Assembly: GCA_012797215.1 (NCBI GenBank)
Contig: JAAZPN010000103.1
Location: 1-8,852, forward strand
From: Chloroflexota bacterium
Lineage (GTDB): Bacteria; Chloroflexota; Anaerolineae; Anaerolineales; Anaerolineaceae
Direction: 5' to 3'
DNA: 8,852 nucleotides
Made by a program: the position numbers and the translations under genes. This document shows positions 1 to 7,415 of this stretch, piece by piece (position 1 is the stretch's first letter; the number at the start of each line of letters is the position of its first letter). A model generated the notes under the pieces. That model worked only from the letters and a program-made list of their open reading frames with translations, ran no database searches and had not been told where the DNA came from.

Positions 1-2
1 AG

Positions 3-533
3 CTTTGGATTGTGCATCGACTGGACCGCGAAACCAGCGGAGTGGTGCTGCTCGCGCGCAATGCCCAAGCGCACCGAAAACTGAACGAGACCTTCCGCCA
101 ACGCTCGCTCCAAAAGAACTACCGCTGTTTTGCCGCCCCCATTCCGTCTTGGGATTCGCAGGACCTGCACTTTCCTTTGAGAATTAACGCGGACCGCGCC
201 CACCGCACGCGCGTGGACTTCGATAAAGGCAAACCAGCCCAAACCTTTGTTCGCGTTCTTCAGCGGGGCGCCAGTTATTGTCTGATGGAGTGTGCCCCGC
301 GCTCTGGTTACACTCATCAGATTCGTGCGCACTTGTATCACGCGGGTATCGGTATTCTCGGGGACCCTTTATACCGTCCGAAAGGCTTTGATGTGGCGGA
401 CAGCAGCCTGAAAGCGCTGCGTACGATGCTGCACGCTTATCAGATTGTTTTTTCGCACCCGACAACGAATTCTGAGCTCATCTTCACCGCGACTTATCCC
501 CCCGATTTTGAACAAAAAATCACCGAGCTTTAA
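3..533 (+). CDS. RluA-family pseudouridine synthase, C-terminal part (5' end outside window)
   Basis: The reading frame is open to the left edge, so the gene begins outside the window; the GTG at 12 lies inside the catalytic motif and is not a start. The fragment is 176 residues, whereas complete RluA-type enzymes are about 300, so the N-terminal region (often an S4 RNA-binding domain) is missing. Seen directly: the motif HRLDRETSG, whose Asp (bases 24-26) is the catalytic nucleophile in the family, followed by VVLLARN, and the C-terminal motif GYTHQIRAHL...GDPLY, which corresponds to the usual G-R-THQIR element with Tyr in place of the first Arg. Family knowledge: these enzymes isomerise uridine to pseudouridine in rRNA or tRNA. 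Which RNA site this one modifies (RluC, RluD or another type) cannot be told from the fragment. It converges on the RadC-like gene, and the two stop codons overlap within TTAA. Confidence 0.93.
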   Translation, partial: LWIVHRLDRETSGVVLLARNAQAHRKLNETFRQRSLQKNYRCFAAPIPSWDSQDLHFPLRINADRAHRTRVDFDKGKPAQTFVRVLQRGASYCLMECAPRSGYTHQIRAHLYHAGIGILGDPLYRPKGFDVADSSLKALRTMLHAYQIVFSHPTTNSELIFTATYPPDFEQKITEL

Positions 534-556
534 ACCCACAGCGCAGGGTGATTTTT
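515..556. terminator. Inverted repeat across the convergent 3' ends, candidate bidirectional terminator
   Basis: Bases 515-524 (AAAAATCACC) and 547-556 (GGTGATTTTT) are perfectly complementary over 10 bp, with a 22-base loop that contains both overlapping stop codons. The outer stem is A-rich on the left and T-rich on the right, so transcripts from either strand end in a U-rich tract, as expected for a two-way intrinsic terminator. The stem has only four G/C pairs and the loop is long, so efficiency may be modest. Both arms are coding: the left arm lies in the pseudouridine synthase gene and the right arm in the RadC gene. Confidence 0.45.
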
Positions 557-1234
557 CTTGATTGAACAGTAGTCATCCCTGCCAATGACGATGTGGTCGT
601 GCACGCGCATATCCAACAGCCGCCCTGCTTCGATGACAGCGCGGGTCAGGTTCACATCCTCAGGGCTCTCCGCGGACTCTCCGGAAGGATGATTATGCAC
701 CAGGATTATCGCGTTGGCGCCTTTCCGAATCGCCCGCGTAAAGATTTCCCCCACCCGCACTGAGGAAGCGTCTTGCGAGCCTTTGTAGAGCCTGTCTATC
801 CCTAATACCACGTTGCGAACATTTAGCCAGATGACCCAAAGTTCTTCTTGCTCCTTGCCCCGCAATTCCAGACCCACCAAACGCACAACATCTTCGGGAC
901 TGCGGATAAGAACTTTATCTTCCGTGCGTTCTTTTGCCAGACGGTTGCCTAATTCCACCGCCGCCTTAATGCGCGCGGCCTTGGCTCTTCCCACGCCAGA
1001 AATGTTTTCAAGTTCAGTAATATCTGTGCGGTGAATGCCAGAGAACCCGCCAAAAGCCATTAATATTTGGTTTCCGAGGTCAATCGCGTTCACGCCAGGC
1101 CTGCCGCTGCCTAAAAGAACGGCCAGTAGTTCACCATCGCTTAGTGCCTGGGGTCCTTCCGCAATCAACCTTTCGCGCGGGCGGTTTTCTTCCCTCAAGT
1201 CCAAAATGCGCGGACGCATATCATCATCAACCAT
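530..1234 (-). CDS. radC: RadC family JAB-domain protein
   Basis: A complete 234-residue protein of normal RadC length. Residues ~15-100 form the UPF0758 N-terminal region with a helix-hairpin-helix-like segment (ENISGVGRAKAARIKAA, ~76-92). Residues ~108-232 form the JAB/MPN+ metalloprotease-like domain. Its zinc motif is intact: Glu131 (or 130), H180-N-H182, then Ser190 and Asp193, in the pattern HxH-x7-S-x2-D, followed by the signature HDHIVIG. The family is traditionally called a DNA repair protein, but its biochemical role is unsettled and metal-dependent hydrolase activity is inferred from the fold. No Shine-Dalgarno is visible upstream of the ATG at 1234. A TAAAAT hexamer at 1246-1241 on the minus strand would place transcription start at or next to the ATG, so a leaderless mRNA is possible; ATG codon 6 (1219) is an alternative start. 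It is transcribed divergently from the RsbW/RsbU operon. Confidence 0.93.
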   Translation of the reverse strand: MVDDDMRPRILDLREENRPRERLIAEGPQALSDGELLAVLLGSGRPGVNAIDLGNQILMAFGGFSGIHRTDITELENISGVGRAKAARIKAAVELGNRLAKERTEDKVLIRSPEDVVRLVGLELRGKEQEELWVIWLNVRNVVLGIDRLYKGSQDASSVRVGEIFTRAIRKGANAIILVHNHPSGESAESPEDVNLTRAVIEAGRLLDMRVHDHIVIGRDDYCSIKKNHPALWV

Positions 1235-1272
1235 GACACTATTTTACACGCTAAAGTCTCAACAAAGCCGCG

Positions 1273-1281
1273 TGTTATAAT
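1273..1281 (+). promoter_or_regulatory. Extended -10 promoter of the rsbW-rsbU-like operon
   Basis: TGTTATAAT at 1273-1281 is a perfect extended -10 element (TGn plus TATAAT). It would start transcription near 1288, leaving about 22 untranslated bases before the ATG at 1311. No convincing -35 lies 16-18 bp upstream; TTTACA (1243-1248) is too far away, which fits a promoter that relies on the extended -10. The leader has no clear Shine-Dalgarno, only a purine-rich AAAGAGAAAAAA stretch (1284-1295). Confidence 0.55.
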
Positions 1282-1310
1282 CCAAAGAGAAAAAATTAAG
1301 CGGTCTGCCC

Positions 1311-1730
1311 ATGCCCAAACAGGTTTTCCCAGCAAATTACCAGGCGCTTTCTGCCATAAACGAGTTTATTGTCGCGGAAGCATCCAAAGTTGGATTTTCC
1401 TCCAAGGAGATGTACGCGATAGAACTTTCCGTCAATGAAGCCGCCGCGAATATCATCGACCATTCCTATTGTGGGGAGGACTTAGGGATGATTGAGATTA
1501 TCGCCGAATCCAATGACGACATCTTTACAGTCTCTCTGAAGGACCAGGGCGCGCCCTTTGATCCTGCTGAAATTCCGGATCCAGATATCAGCAGCCCGTT
1601 GGAGTTGCGAACTGAGCGCGGTTTGGGTGTCTACACCATGCGCAAGTTGATGGACGAAGTGGTATTTGATTTCTCACATCCTGGCGAGAACACGCTTGTG
1701 ATGACCAAGCGAAAGAAATCACAACCGTGA
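1311..1730 (+). CDS. RsbW-like anti-sigma serine kinase (HATPase)
   Basis: A 139-residue single-domain GHKL ATPase of the RsbW/SpoIIAB type (HATPase_c_2), usual length for the family. Visible motifs: N box ELSVNEAAANIIDH with Glu43 and Asn47 (residues 38-51), G1 box DQGAPFDP (78-85), and G2 box ERGLGVYTMRKLMDEV (102-117), so ATP and magnesium binding look intact. Known for the family: the kinase binds and blocks a sigma factor or other target and phosphorylates an RsbV-type STAS antagonist on Ser/Thr. Its stop overlaps the start of the following GAF/SpoIIE phosphatase gene through GTGA, implying translational coupling and a shared circuit in which the phosphatase reverses the kinase reaction. 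No sigma factor or STAS gene is visible in the window, so the target is unknown and may not be a sigma factor. The protein has no membrane segment and should be cytoplasmic. Confidence 0.9.
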   Translation: MPKQVFPANYQALSAINEFIVAEASKVGFSSKEMYAIELSVNEAAANIIDHSYCGEDLGMIEIIAESNDDIFTVSLKDQGAPFDPAEIPDPDISSPLELRTERGLGVYTMRKLMDEVVFDFSHPGENTLVMTKRKKSQP

Positions 1731-4700
1731 AATTTACTTCCGCAAATGACCCATCCGTCTTGTGGGATGCGTTGACGGATTTCTGTCATTCGACAGCATC
1801 CTACCAGAGCCCGGACGCTTTTATTAAGGCGACGGAAGCCCTGATTCAGAGCAATCTTCACGCGCAAAGCAGTATTCATATTTCCAAACCCAATCTATTC
1901 CCAGAGCTGCAATTAACTAAGCCTCCATCCCACCTGGTAAAAATTCACAGCCGCGTGGAAAAAGCAAACAAGCAAAAGCATCAGACAATTAGCAGCGAAG
2001 GTCGGTCATTGCTCGGAATGCCGTTGCTCGCTCGCGACGTTTTGTTGGGTTCATTCGTCGTTGCGCGTCCCGAAAGCCCTTTCACGCCTGAAGAAAACCA
2101 TTTCTTCGAATCTCTTGCTATCCTGGTCAGCACTGAATTATCGCTGCTAAGCTCCGAGATGCGCCAGGAAAGACAAAAAACACGATTAGCGTTGATTGCC
2201 GCTGTAGTGTCTCGCATCGCGCATATCACCCACCTGGACGAATTAGCTCAGGAAGTCAGTCAGGCAATCTTGCGCACTTTCGGTTATTACTACGTGGCAA
2301 TTTTCACCCGGGAAGAAAACGAGAATACTGTGCTCTTCCGCGCCAGCGCACGCAGTGAAAAATCAACCCAGCCCGCCTTTGAACTGCCAGCCGGAACGCA
2401 GATTAGTCTGGGAGATCATATTGTCGGGTTTGTCGCCCAGAGCGGCAAAACGCTGCTGGCCAACGATGTGCTTAAGGAACCCCGCTATGGGCATCTCGAG
2501 TCTCTCCCGGAGACAAAAGCCGAACTTGCCATCCCCTTAAAAGTAGGCGGCAGAGTGCTGGGCGTGTTAGATGTGCAATCGGATCGACAGGCAGTTTTTA
2601 CGGATGAGGATGTGGTAGTGCTTTCAGCGCTGGCCGACAGCATCGGCTTGGCAGTGCACAAGGTGAGGCTTTATTCAGAACTGGAAGAGCGCACCGAACA
2701 GCGCGATATTATCGCCGGCTTAACCGAAGCCATATCGAGCATTCTGGACCTGGACGCGCTGCTCAGCAAAGTTACCCAGATGATCCACAAACAGCTTAAC
2801 TACCCCTTTGTGCATATCTTCTTGCTGGACCGCGTGCGGAACACCATTGAGTACCACTCCGGAAGCGGCAGCAGAGCAAAGAAATTCATGCAAGAGCGGG
2901 TCGCTTTCGAATTAGCTGCGCCCTCAGGAATTATTCCGCTGGCAGTTCGCAACAATCAGATCTATCTTACCAACGATGTTCAGCGCGATCCGGAATATTT
3001 CGCTAATCCGGTCTTAAGATCTCAAAGCGGCTCGGAACTTACTATTCCCCTGGCATTCAACCAGGAAGTTTTTGGGGTTCTGGACGTGCAAAGCGCCCAA
3101 ACCAACGCCTTTGATGATACGGATGTCAACTTGCTTTCCACTCTGTGCGCCAGTATTTCCATCGCCATCCGCAACGCCAAGCTCTACAATGCGGAAAAAT
3201 GGCGCAGCCGGGTGGCCGAGAGCCTGCAAAGCGTGGCGCGCACTTTAACAGAAAACACTTCCCTGGAAGAGAAATTTGACTTTATTCTAAAGAGTATCAG
3301 CGCCATCCTGCCCTGCGACGCGGCTGCCATTTGGCTTCTGGAGAATCATTCCAGCCTTTCCGATCCCGATACAAGCCGCCTTAAACTAACAGCGCATCGA
3401 ACCAGCATTCAGGATAAAGACATCCTATTGGATAAAAGCGTCGACAGCTCACAAGCCTGGTACTCTGAAGCGCTTAACCAGAATCAACCCGTTATTTTAT
3501 TGCCAGGTCACGAACCTGATCCTTTAGCTGAACAATTGGGATTGTCTGGATCCTTCTCAGCGTTAAGCGCTCCTTTAACTGCCAGCGGCAAGCTATTGGG
3601 AGTGCTAACCTTACATCACGCAACTGCCAATCGATATGGTCCGGAATCTCTACGTATCAGCGCGTCCTTCGCGCAATATGCTGGCATCGCGATTGAAAAC
3701 GACCGCCTCGCGCAGGAATCCAGAGACCAAAACTGGATTTCTACTATCCTGCTGCAGGTGGCTAAAGCCACCCAATCCCTGACCCGCATTGATGAACTGA
3801 CTGATCTGATTGGTCAGCTAATAACGCTGCTCATCGGTGGAAAGAAAGGCGCGGTTTTCCTGCTGGAGCCGGAGGAACGCAGCTACTACCTGCAAGGCGT
3901 GTTTGGGGATGATCTTAAGACACTTCAAGCCGCCCTCCCCTTTAAGATCGGCAGACCAGACACCTTCGCCCAAGCCGCGGAATTGTCTGAACCAAAGGCA
4001 TTCCCCGCTAAACAATGTGAACACAGCTTGCGGGAATTGCTTCGCCTGGAGCCGGAGGACACAATTTTGCTGCTTCCGCTCATCGCCCACGAGGAACTGC
4101 TTGGCTTTTTGCTGCACGCCAGTTCTGATCCGTACCAGCCAGCCCCTCCGGAAAACGTGTTAGGCAAGCAAAAATTCGCGATTTTGCAAGGGATAGCGCA
4201 GCAGGTGGCGGTCAGCGTTCAAAATATCAACTTGCTAAATACCCGCCAGGAAGAAACCTACATTTCCTCTGTGTTATTGCAGGTCTCGCAAACAATTGTA
4301 ACGACCCCTGACCTGGTAGAAGCCCTGGACCAAATTTTTTACACTCTTAACATGCTGATAGGCGTAGAAGGAATTGCCGCTTTCCGCTGGCTGCCCGAGG
4401 AAGGTGCATACGAATTGAAACATGCCGCCTCAGACCAACTGCATCCATGGCAGGTGGAACGTTATTTTGGAACGCGCATCCCAAAACAGGAGTTCCCATT
4501 CATCACCAATGCAGAGGATGGAAAGCCGAATATCGTCCGATCCGACGAGGTGCTGCGTACTTACAATCTGTTGGCAGATAACGCTCTGGAAAACGAAACA
4601 GACTCCGACGCGCCCCAAATCAAACCCTCCAATTCAGTCTACCTGATCTATAAACTTGCCCTGCGCGGCGAGGAATACGGCGTGCTCATCTGTCGGGACC

Positions 4701-5554
4701 CTGATATTCCTAAACGGGCAAGGCGTGAAGAACTGCTAAATGGCGTCGCTCAACAAATCTCTTTTGCAATCCAGAATGAGCGGCTCGAAAAGGTGAAAGC
4801 CGACCAGCAGCGCGTGGAGCAGGAGTTCCACTTAGCCCGGCAAATACAGGAGACCTTCCTGCCCGAAAACCTGCCCGCAATTGCTGGCTACGAATTGGAT
4901 GTTCGCTGGCAGACCGCCAGGCAGGTGGGCGGTGATTTTTACGACATTTTCGCGCTTCGGGATGGTTCCTATGGAATGGTCATCGCGGACGTTTCTGACA
5001 AAGGGATTGCAGCCGCTTTGTACATGACCGTCACCCGCACGCTGATCCGCTCAATTGCGCTGGAATCCTCATCGCCAGCCAGAACGCTTGCAAGGGTGAA
5101 CCAGCTTCTGCAGTTAGATTCCAGGCGCGGGTTTTTTGTCACCTGCTTCTATGGGGTCTTAAACCCCATTGAGCACAGTATGACTTACGCGAATGCCGGG
5201 CACTTGCCGCCCTTCGTCTTGAATCCTCGGAACAAAACAGCTATTCCACTCCCACGAGGCGGAACGGCGCTTGGAATCATCGAAGACCTTAGCTATGTAG
5301 AACGCGTGCTTCAGATTGAACCCGGCTGCGGCTTGGTCCTGTTCACGGATGGGATTACAGAAGCTTTCAACAAGCTTGATTTGCCATACAGTACTGCGCG
5401 ATACCAAAAGATTCTGCAGCGCAGCACAGCGCTTTCCGCGGGAGCGATATTGGATGCTGTGGATGGTGACCTTGAACGTTTCCGCCGGGACGTCCCCTTG
5501 AGCGATGACATCACCGAGCTAGTCATCAAACGCTTGCCATTATTGGCAAATTAA
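1727..5554 (+). CDS. Multi-GAF sensor serine phosphatase (RsbU/SpoIIE PP2C type)
   Basis: A 1275-residue cytoplasmic protein starting at GTG 1727, overlapping the kinase stop by four bases. No membrane segment is seen. Five clear GAF domains lie at about 165-315, 340-490, 510-665, 684-840 and 860-1020, each ending in a strand pattern such as IPLKVGGRVLGVLDVQS and a helix that runs into the next domain. A more divergent sixth is at about 1-145 (LLGMPLLARDVLLGSFVVA). A coiled-coil-like switch helix (~1015-1045, ending in RQIQETFLP) leads into the PP2C domain (~1050-1270). Metal-binding motifs are present: GGDFYD with Asp1070, ADVSDKG with Asp1088, FTDGITEA with Asp1208 and SDDIT with Asp1260-Asp1261, so activity is expected. 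Family knowledge: RsbU-type enzymes dephosphorylate RsbV-like STAS proteins. The GAF ligands are unknown, and I see no obvious bilin-binding Cys-His motif. It converges with the USP gene. Confidence 0.93.
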   Translation: MKFTSANDPSVLWDALTDFCHSTASYQSPDAFIKATEALIQSNLHAQSSIHISKPNLFPELQLTKPPSHLVKIHSRVEKANKQKHQTISSEGRSLLGMPLLARDVLLGSFVVARPESPFTPEENHFFESLAILVSTELSLLSSEMRQERQKTRLALIAAVVSRIAHITHLDELAQEVSQAILRTFGYYYVAIFTREENENTVLFRASARSEKSTQPAFELPAGTQISLGDHIVGFVAQSGKTLLANDVLKEPRYGHLESLPETKAELAIPLKVGGRVLGVLDVQSDRQAVFTDEDVVVLSALADSIGLAVHKVRLYSELEERTEQRDIIAGLTEAISSILDLDALLSKVTQMIHKQLNYPFVHIFLLDRVRNTIEYHSGSGSRAKKFMQERVAFELAAPSGIIPLAVRNNQIYLTNDVQRDPEYFANPVLRSQSGSELTIPLAFNQEVFGVLDVQSAQTNAFDDTDVNLLSTLCASISIAIRNAKLYNAEKWRSRVAESLQSVARTLTENTSLEEKFDFILKSISAILPCDAAAIWLLENHSSLSDPDTSRLKLTAHRTSIQDKDILLDKSVDSSQAWYSEALNQNQPVILLPGHEPDPLAEQLGLSGSFSALSAPLTASGKLLGVLTLHHATANRYGPESLRISASFAQYAGIAIENDRLAQESRDQNWISTILLQVAKATQSLTRIDELTDLIGQLITLLIGGKKGAVFLLEPEERSYYLQGVFGDDLKTLQAALPFKIGRPDTFAQAAELSEPKAFPAKQCEHSLRELLRLEPEDTILLLPLIAHEELLGFLLHASSDPYQPAPPENVLGKQKFAILQGIAQQVAVSVQNINLLNTRQEETYISSVLLQVSQTIVTTPDLVEALDQIFYTLNMLIGVEGIAAFRWLPEEGAYELKHAASDQLHPWQVERYFGTRIPKQEFPFITNAEDGKPNIVRSDEVLRTYNLLADNALENETDSDAPQIKPSNSVYLIYKLALRGEEYGVLICRDPDIPKRARREELLNGVAQQISFAIQNERLEKVKADQQRVEQEFHLARQIQETFLPENLPAIAGYELDVRWQTARQVGGDFYDIFALRDGSYGMVIADVSDKGIAAALYMTVTRTLIRSIALESSSPARTLARVNQLLQLDSRRGFFVTCFYGVLNPIEHSMTYANAGHLPPFVLNPRNKTAIPLPRGGTALGIIEDLSYVERVLQIEPGCGLVLFTDGITEAFNKLDLPYSTARYQKILQRSTALSAGAILDAVDGDLERFRRDVPLSDDITELVIKRLPLLAN
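5534..5549. terminator. Small hairpin in the convergent overlap, weak terminator candidate
   Basis: TTGCCA (5534-5539) and TGGCAA (5544-5549) form a perfect 6-bp stem with a TTAT loop, exactly where the last codons of the phosphatase gene overlap the last codons of the minus-strand USP gene. The left arm could instead pair with TGGCAAG at 5558-5564. Neither strand has a real U tract after the stem, so termination is uncertain. Confidence 0.25.
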
Positions 5555-7273
5555 CACTGGCAAGTTGGTCTTCCTCAGCAGATTTTCGATATTAGAGCCA
5601 AAGAGCTTGTCAATCAGGGAATTTCCGCTGTATCCGCCAATGACAATCGTTGTGACGCCGTTCGCGGCTGCTTCTGTCAGCGCTGCCTCCGCCAGATTTT
5701 CGCCTTTGCGCATAATAAATTCAAAATCCAGGTCTAACTTGCGCAGATAGGTTTTGGCATAACTTGTTTCAGCTTCCAGGTCGGCTGTTCCGTTGTCAAG
5801 CGTGAATAGAAACAGTTTCGCGCCATAACGCCCGGCAAAGTACGCGCTCATAAACAGGGCTTCCTTGCTTTTGGGCGAACCATTGTAAACAACCAATAAG
5901 CGATCTAATGGCATTGGGTTGTCTTTGACGATAAGGATAGGACGCTTGGCTCCGCGCAGGATGGTGGAAATTCCCGATGTCAACCTGTCCAGGATCCCAC
6001 CGGATGGAGGAAAAACCAAACGCAGCACCAACAAGTCTGAAAGCAGGCTGTGCTCGCTTACCTTGTTTGTGATATCGCCGGTTATGATGAGAAGCTTGCC
6101 GCTCATTCCCGCCGCGTGAAGGCGTTCCTCGAAGCGCTTTTCCATCAGAGAATGCGCTGATTCATCCAAAGTATCGCTGGGATTAATAATGTGCAAACCG
6201 CGCACATTTCCACTTGGGCAGCGGTTAATCAAAACAGCCTGTTCCAGCGCGTTCCAGTAGCTGTCATGATCCCCAATTGCAACCAGGATATCGCGAAACA
6301 GGCAGCCTTCAGGGTCCTCCGGAGAGTGCGGCGGCATAAAAACCGCCCGCGGCAGATCGGTAAAAACAGTATCTTCAAAGTGCTGCTCAGTAGTGGATGC
6401 CGTCGGTTTTATCGACTTTCCTTCGTGGAGAGCCATATATTCAGCAGCGTGGGCGGTCCGGATGGGTATGCCCAGGGCTTCCTGCAATATCGACTGCTGG
6501 TCGAGAACCCACAGATACAAATCTGTTACAGTCAGATGCAAAAATTCCTCCCGAAGGCCCGATGTATTAATCATTTCCACAACAGGACGGTAAACGTTAT
6601 CGAACCAATCCAGCGCGGCCTCTTCATAGGGAATCTCCCGTTCTTGTTCAATGCCCATGTAATAACGGTGCACATCAATATGTTCCACTAAGAGAGGGTA
6701 ATTCTCAGGATTATTCAGGCTGAAATCCATTCCTGGCAGGATCTGGTCCAGTCGGGTGCTTGCCAGGAATTCCACATAGGTAGCCTTTTGCTGCAGCTCT
6801 TGGGGGGTGATTGAAGCTGAAACCGGCACGCGTGTGTAGATCTCGGTCACGTATGCTTCAATCTCATCCAGCCCCATCTGCTTCGCGATTGAAACGCGGT
6901 GGTTGCCATCCAACACGAAATAAGCTTCTCCGACTTTGTACAGGCTCACCGGCGGGACGCCAGTCCCAATTGGGCTGGTCATCGCTGTTTTTACTTGCGC
7001 CCAACGGACAATATCCGCGTCGTTCAAAGGGGAAAAATTTCGGTCAAAATCCTCATTTCTCCCTACGCTGCCAACAATGTCTTTCAGTCTTACAGTTTGA
7101 AGCCCCCGGTCTACTTTATTGAACGCCTGTAGCTTTGCCGAAATTTCATCGTATGGAAGGAGGTCCATAGACTTGCCCTGAATACCAGCCCAAAAGCGCT
7201 GAAGCGCGGCTTTTGAGCGCGCTTTCTTAAAATCATCGAGTGCTTTGTGATAAGTGGTAATGTCTTTTTCCAT
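5540..7273 (-). CDS. ParB-like domain protein with tandem universal stress domains
   Basis: Numbered from the ATG at 7273 this is a 577-residue cytoplasmic protein; the frame extends upstream to a TTG at 7357 (605 residues). The ATG is preferred because GGAG lies 9 bases upstream and an extended -10 element would start transcription inside the longer frame. Residues ~40-150 resemble a ParB/sulfiredoxin-like domain, with TGVPPVSLYKVGEAYFVLDGNHRVSIAKQMG (motif DGNHR at 122-126). Residues ~155-320 form a mostly helical region I do not recognise. Residues ~325-450 and ~456-577 are two UspA-type domains: the first lacks a clear ATP motif, while the second has GGYSG followed by GS, close to G-x2-G-x9-G(S/T) but one residue shorter. 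USPs bind ATP or AMP and respond to stress; ParB-like domains can bind nucleotides. A combined nucleotide-sensing role is inference. The 3' end overlaps the phosphatase gene by 15 bases. Confidence 0.85.
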   Translation of the reverse strand: MEKDITTYHKALDDFKKARSKAALQRFWAGIQGKSMDLLPYDEISAKLQAFNKVDRGLQTVRLKDIVGSVGRNEDFDRNFSPLNDADIVRWAQVKTAMTSPIGTGVPPVSLYKVGEAYFVLDGNHRVSIAKQMGLDEIEAYVTEIYTRVPVSASITPQELQQKATYVEFLASTRLDQILPGMDFSLNNPENYPLLVEHIDVHRYYMGIEQEREIPYEEAALDWFDNVYRPVVEMINTSGLREEFLHLTVTDLYLWVLDQQSILQEALGIPIRTAHAAEYMALHEGKSIKPTASTTEQHFEDTVFTDLPRAVFMPPHSPEDPEGCLFRDILVAIGDHDSYWNALEQAVLINRCPSGNVRGLHIINPSDTLDESAHSLMEKRFEERLHAAGMSGKLLIITGDITNKVSEHSLLSDLLVLRLVFPPSGGILDRLTSGISTILRGAKRPILIVKDNPMPLDRLLVVYNGSPKSKEALFMSAYFAGRYGAKLFLFTLDNGTADLEAETSYAKTYLRKLDLDFEFIMRKGENLAEAALTEAAANGVTTIVIGGYSGNSLIDKLFGSNIENLLRKTNLPVLICQ

Positions 7274-7305
7274 AGGGGCAAACTCCGGAATTAAGCGCAA
7301 TAAGA

Positions 7306-7314
7306 ATCTTATCA
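7306..7314 (-). promoter_or_regulatory. Extended -10 promoter for the ParB/USP gene
   Basis: Read on the minus strand, TGATAAGAT is an extended -10 element (TGn plus TAAGAT). Transcription would begin near 7299 and give a 26-base leader containing GGAG (7286-7283) ahead of the ATG at 7273. No good -35 hexamer is seen at 16-18 bp. This supports 7273 as the start rather than the upstream TTG. Confidence 0.4.
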
Positions 7315-7362
7315 CATCATACAAGAGAGAGCGCCCAATGTTTCCATTGCTGGCCAAATGAA

Positions 7363-7371
7363 ATTTTAACA
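7363..7371 (-). promoter_or_regulatory. Second extended -10 element upstream of the ParB/USP gene
   Basis: On the minus strand TGTTAAAAT matches an extended -10 (TGn plus TAAAAT) and would start transcription near 7356. Two TTGACA words lie upstream (7397-7392 and 7411-7406), but the nearer one is 23 bp away, too far to be a normal -35. A perfect palindrome GCAGCGCTGC (7372-7381) sits between them and could be a regulator site or a structural barrier. Confidence 0.35.
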
Positions 7372-7380
7372 GCAGCGCTG

Positions 7381-7415
7381 CAAGGCAGATGTGTCAAGGC
7401 AGATGTGTCAAGGCA
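7381..7415. repeat. 14-bp tandem repeat, 2.5 copies
   Basis: CAAGGCAGATGTGT occurs at 7381-7394 and again at 7395-7408 with no mismatch, followed by a partial CAAGGCA at 7409-7415 that merges into the left end of the insertion sequence. On the minus strand each full unit, read with its neighbour, supplies the word CTTGACA, matching a -35 consensus. It could be a slippage duplication, an operator array, or part of the IS end. Confidence 0.85.

Noticed and set aside
12..533. GTG at 12 as the start of the pseudouridine synthase gene.
   Set aside because: It falls directly before the catalytic HRLD motif and the frame continues upstream to the window edge, so the gene is truncated by the window rather than short.
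3757..3772. Perfect hairpin GGTGGC-TAAA-GCCACC inside the phosphatase gene.
   Set aside because: It lies in mid-coding sequence between two GAF domains, no U tract follows, and the codons (QVAKAT) explain it.
3865..4061. Short direct repeat TGGAGCCGGAGGA at about 3865 and 4048.
   Set aside because: Both encode LEPE in similar acidic loops; the copies are too short and isolated to be a mobile or structural repeat.
6191..6691. 166-codon plus-strand open frame opposite the ParB/USP gene.
   Set aside because: It is fully antisense to a gene with clear domains and has no recognisable domain or start signal.
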